Assembly (NCBI RefSeq): GCF_000373185.1
Contig: NZ_KB890626.1
Location: 147,966 to 211,965, forward strand
DNA length: 64,000 nt
Direction of reading: 5' to 3'
DNA from: Segatella paludivivens DSM 17968 = JCM 13650
GTDB lineage: Bacteria > Bacteroidota > Bacteroidia > Bacteroidales > Bacteroidaceae
In this document: positions 63,556 through 64,000 of the stretch, one piece after another
Layout of the letters: each line of letters opens with the position of its first letter
How positions within the stretch are numbered: position 1 is the first letter of the stretch
Position numbers and translations under genes: made by a program
The notes under the pieces: generated by a model
Database searches by the model: none
The model's input: only the letters and a program-made list of their open reading frames with translations
What the model was told of the DNA's origin: nothing

Positions 63556-63632
63556 ATAAACACGCAAGAGTACTCAATCTATCACCAAGAAAATAAACAA
63601 CACATTATCTGCGAGACCCATATAAACAAGAA

Positions 63633-63660
63633 AGAGGGATGCACTTTAGCGCATCCCTCT
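63633..63660 (-). terminator. Terminator after the small ORFs at the right edge
   Basis: AGAGGGATGC pairs perfectly with GCATCCCTCT around an 8-base loop. On the minus strand it is followed by TTCTTG-type T-rich sequence. Confidence 0.75.
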
Positions 63661-63664
63661 CCTA

Positions 63665-63793
63665 TTATCCTGCAATCCATACCGTGCAGCTAAGTAGCGC
63701 TGTGAGCGCTGCGATTAACCATATTAAGTTGGTTATAATTTTAATTAAGTCGTTGAAATCATGATAGCTCACTTGGCTATTCCTGTGTTTCAT
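63665..63793 (-). CDS. Tiny membrane protein (42 aa)
   Basis: An ATG at 63793 opens a 42-codon frame with one hydrophobic helix (LIKIITNLIWLIAALTALL) and the tail SCTVWIAG. It overlaps the preceding tiny ORF by 17 bases and ends just before a terminator. This is why I accept it despite the length. The SC after a hydrophobic run loosely resembles a lipobox. Confidence 0.5.
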   Translation of the reverse strand: MKHRNSQVSYHDFNDLIKIITNLIWLIAALTALLSCTVWIAG

Positions 63794-63884
63794 TCTGTTG
63801 CGTCCCGAGCAACCCTAGAAGACTGGAAGAGATAGCGATTACTATCTTGATGATCCATGAAATGTTTACTTTGTTCTTTTCCAT
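63777..63884 (-). CDS. Tiny membrane protein, smalltalk-like (35 aa)
   Basis: An ATG at 63884 opens MEKNKVNISWIIKIVIAISS, then SLLGLLGTQQNETQE. The short basic N terminus, single hydrophobic helix and size resemble the smalltalk peptides annotated in Bacteroides and Prevotella, often downstream of HU-family genes. Assignment is by impression. Confidence 0.55.
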   Translation of the reverse strand: MEKNKVNISWIIKIVIAISSSLLGLLGTQQNETQE

Positions 63885-63934
63885 TTTGTTCTGTTTTTAA
63901 TTCGTTGTTTCTTTGTGTGTGTTGTTAAAACAAA

Positions 63935-63962
63935 GTCCCCCCTGTGCGCATCAGAGGGGGAC
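63935..63962 (-). terminator. Terminator after the edge gene
   Basis: GTCCCCC and GGGGGAC form a stem on the minus strand, followed by TTTGTTTT. It separates the partial gene at the edge from the tiny ORFs. Confidence 0.75.
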
Positions 63963-63967
63963 GATGT

Positions 63968-64000
63968 TTAAGGCTTTACTACTCCGCCGTTTGGATCACC
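63968..64000 (-). CDS. C-terminal end of a minus-strand gene (possibly HU-like)
   Basis: Ten codons (GDPNGGVVKP) and a TAA are read from the right edge. The Gly/Asp-rich tail followed by a terminator and a smalltalk-like ORF fits the Bacteroidota HU-family DNA-binding proteins with such tails, but ten residues cannot prove it. Confidence 0.35.
   Translation of the reverse strand, partial: GDPNGGVVKP

Noticed and set aside
1..64000. Prophage, insertion sequence, tRNA or rRNA genes
   Set aside because: No transposase, integrase, capsid or tail protein was recognised, and I saw no tRNA-like cloverleaf or rRNA sequence. A dedicated tRNA search was not possible.

Overview
The window reads as a stretch of an AT-rich Bacteroidota chromosome, most likely Prevotella or a close relative. 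Reasons are the recurrent Bacteroidota promoter pattern (TTTG or TTG, 18-20 bp, then TAnnTTTG), a kdp operon whose KdpD is split from its histidine kinase, the gnd-zwf-pgl order, a secreted GH78 rhamnosidase, and tandem repeats of a kind I associate with Prevotella. I see no rRNA, tRNA, CRISPR array, transposase or prophage.

Layout. 1-5627: kdpA(end)-kdpB-kdpC, a truncated kdpD sensor and a separate membrane histidine kinase (potassium uptake and sensing). 5756-9176: a secreted beta-propeller-like protein, a nucleoside phosphorylase and mnmE. 9325-11849: hypothetical genes, an MBL-fold hydrolase and a NUDIX enzyme. 11858-25325 is a minus-strand defence-like island: two DUF2075 nuclease-helicases (one frameshifted, one fused to an S24/UmuD-like self-cleaving domain), each next to a nucleotide pyrophosphohydrolase (NUDIX or MazG-like); an HNH nuclease; a putAbiC-like plus DUF3800 pair; and a four-gene ABC-three-component (ABC-3C-type) operon. 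In the last, a small membrane-type candidate effector is a separate gene and shares an NYG motif with the next protein. This is my best candidate for something new.

25975-32308: flavoprotein, GNAT and two repeat arrays, then a DODA-type dioxygenase, LysE and TauE exporters, and a marR-MBL-tauE cluster with repeated dyads. 32838-36702 is a second accessory block of four very AT-rich plus-strand genes: two proteins resembling the uracil-DNA-glycosylase fold, an Mrr-like nuclease and an unknown. 37030-53926 is mostly metabolism and housekeeping: S41 protease, rhamnosidase, GPx, an operon of stand-alone adenylation enzyme, GNAT and esterase, flavin enzymes, a HAD phosphatase, a six-gene operon with SUI1 and an AlkZ-like glycosylase, thioredoxin and cupin. 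54412-58110 is the oxidative pentose phosphate operon gnd-zwf-pgl. 58936-63252 is a six-gene restriction-modification operon built around a DpnII-type (GATC) pair plus a second methyltransferase, a PD-(D/E)XK nuclease and a GIY-YIG protein, bracketed by a near-perfect inverted repeat. The right edge holds two tiny membrane ORFs and the last codons of a minus-strand gene.

Several genes have left decayed duplicates nearby: a GPx tail at 38921, a GNAT tail at 54155 and possibly a GNAT fragment at 46316. Functions come from motif recognition by eye; no database search was run.
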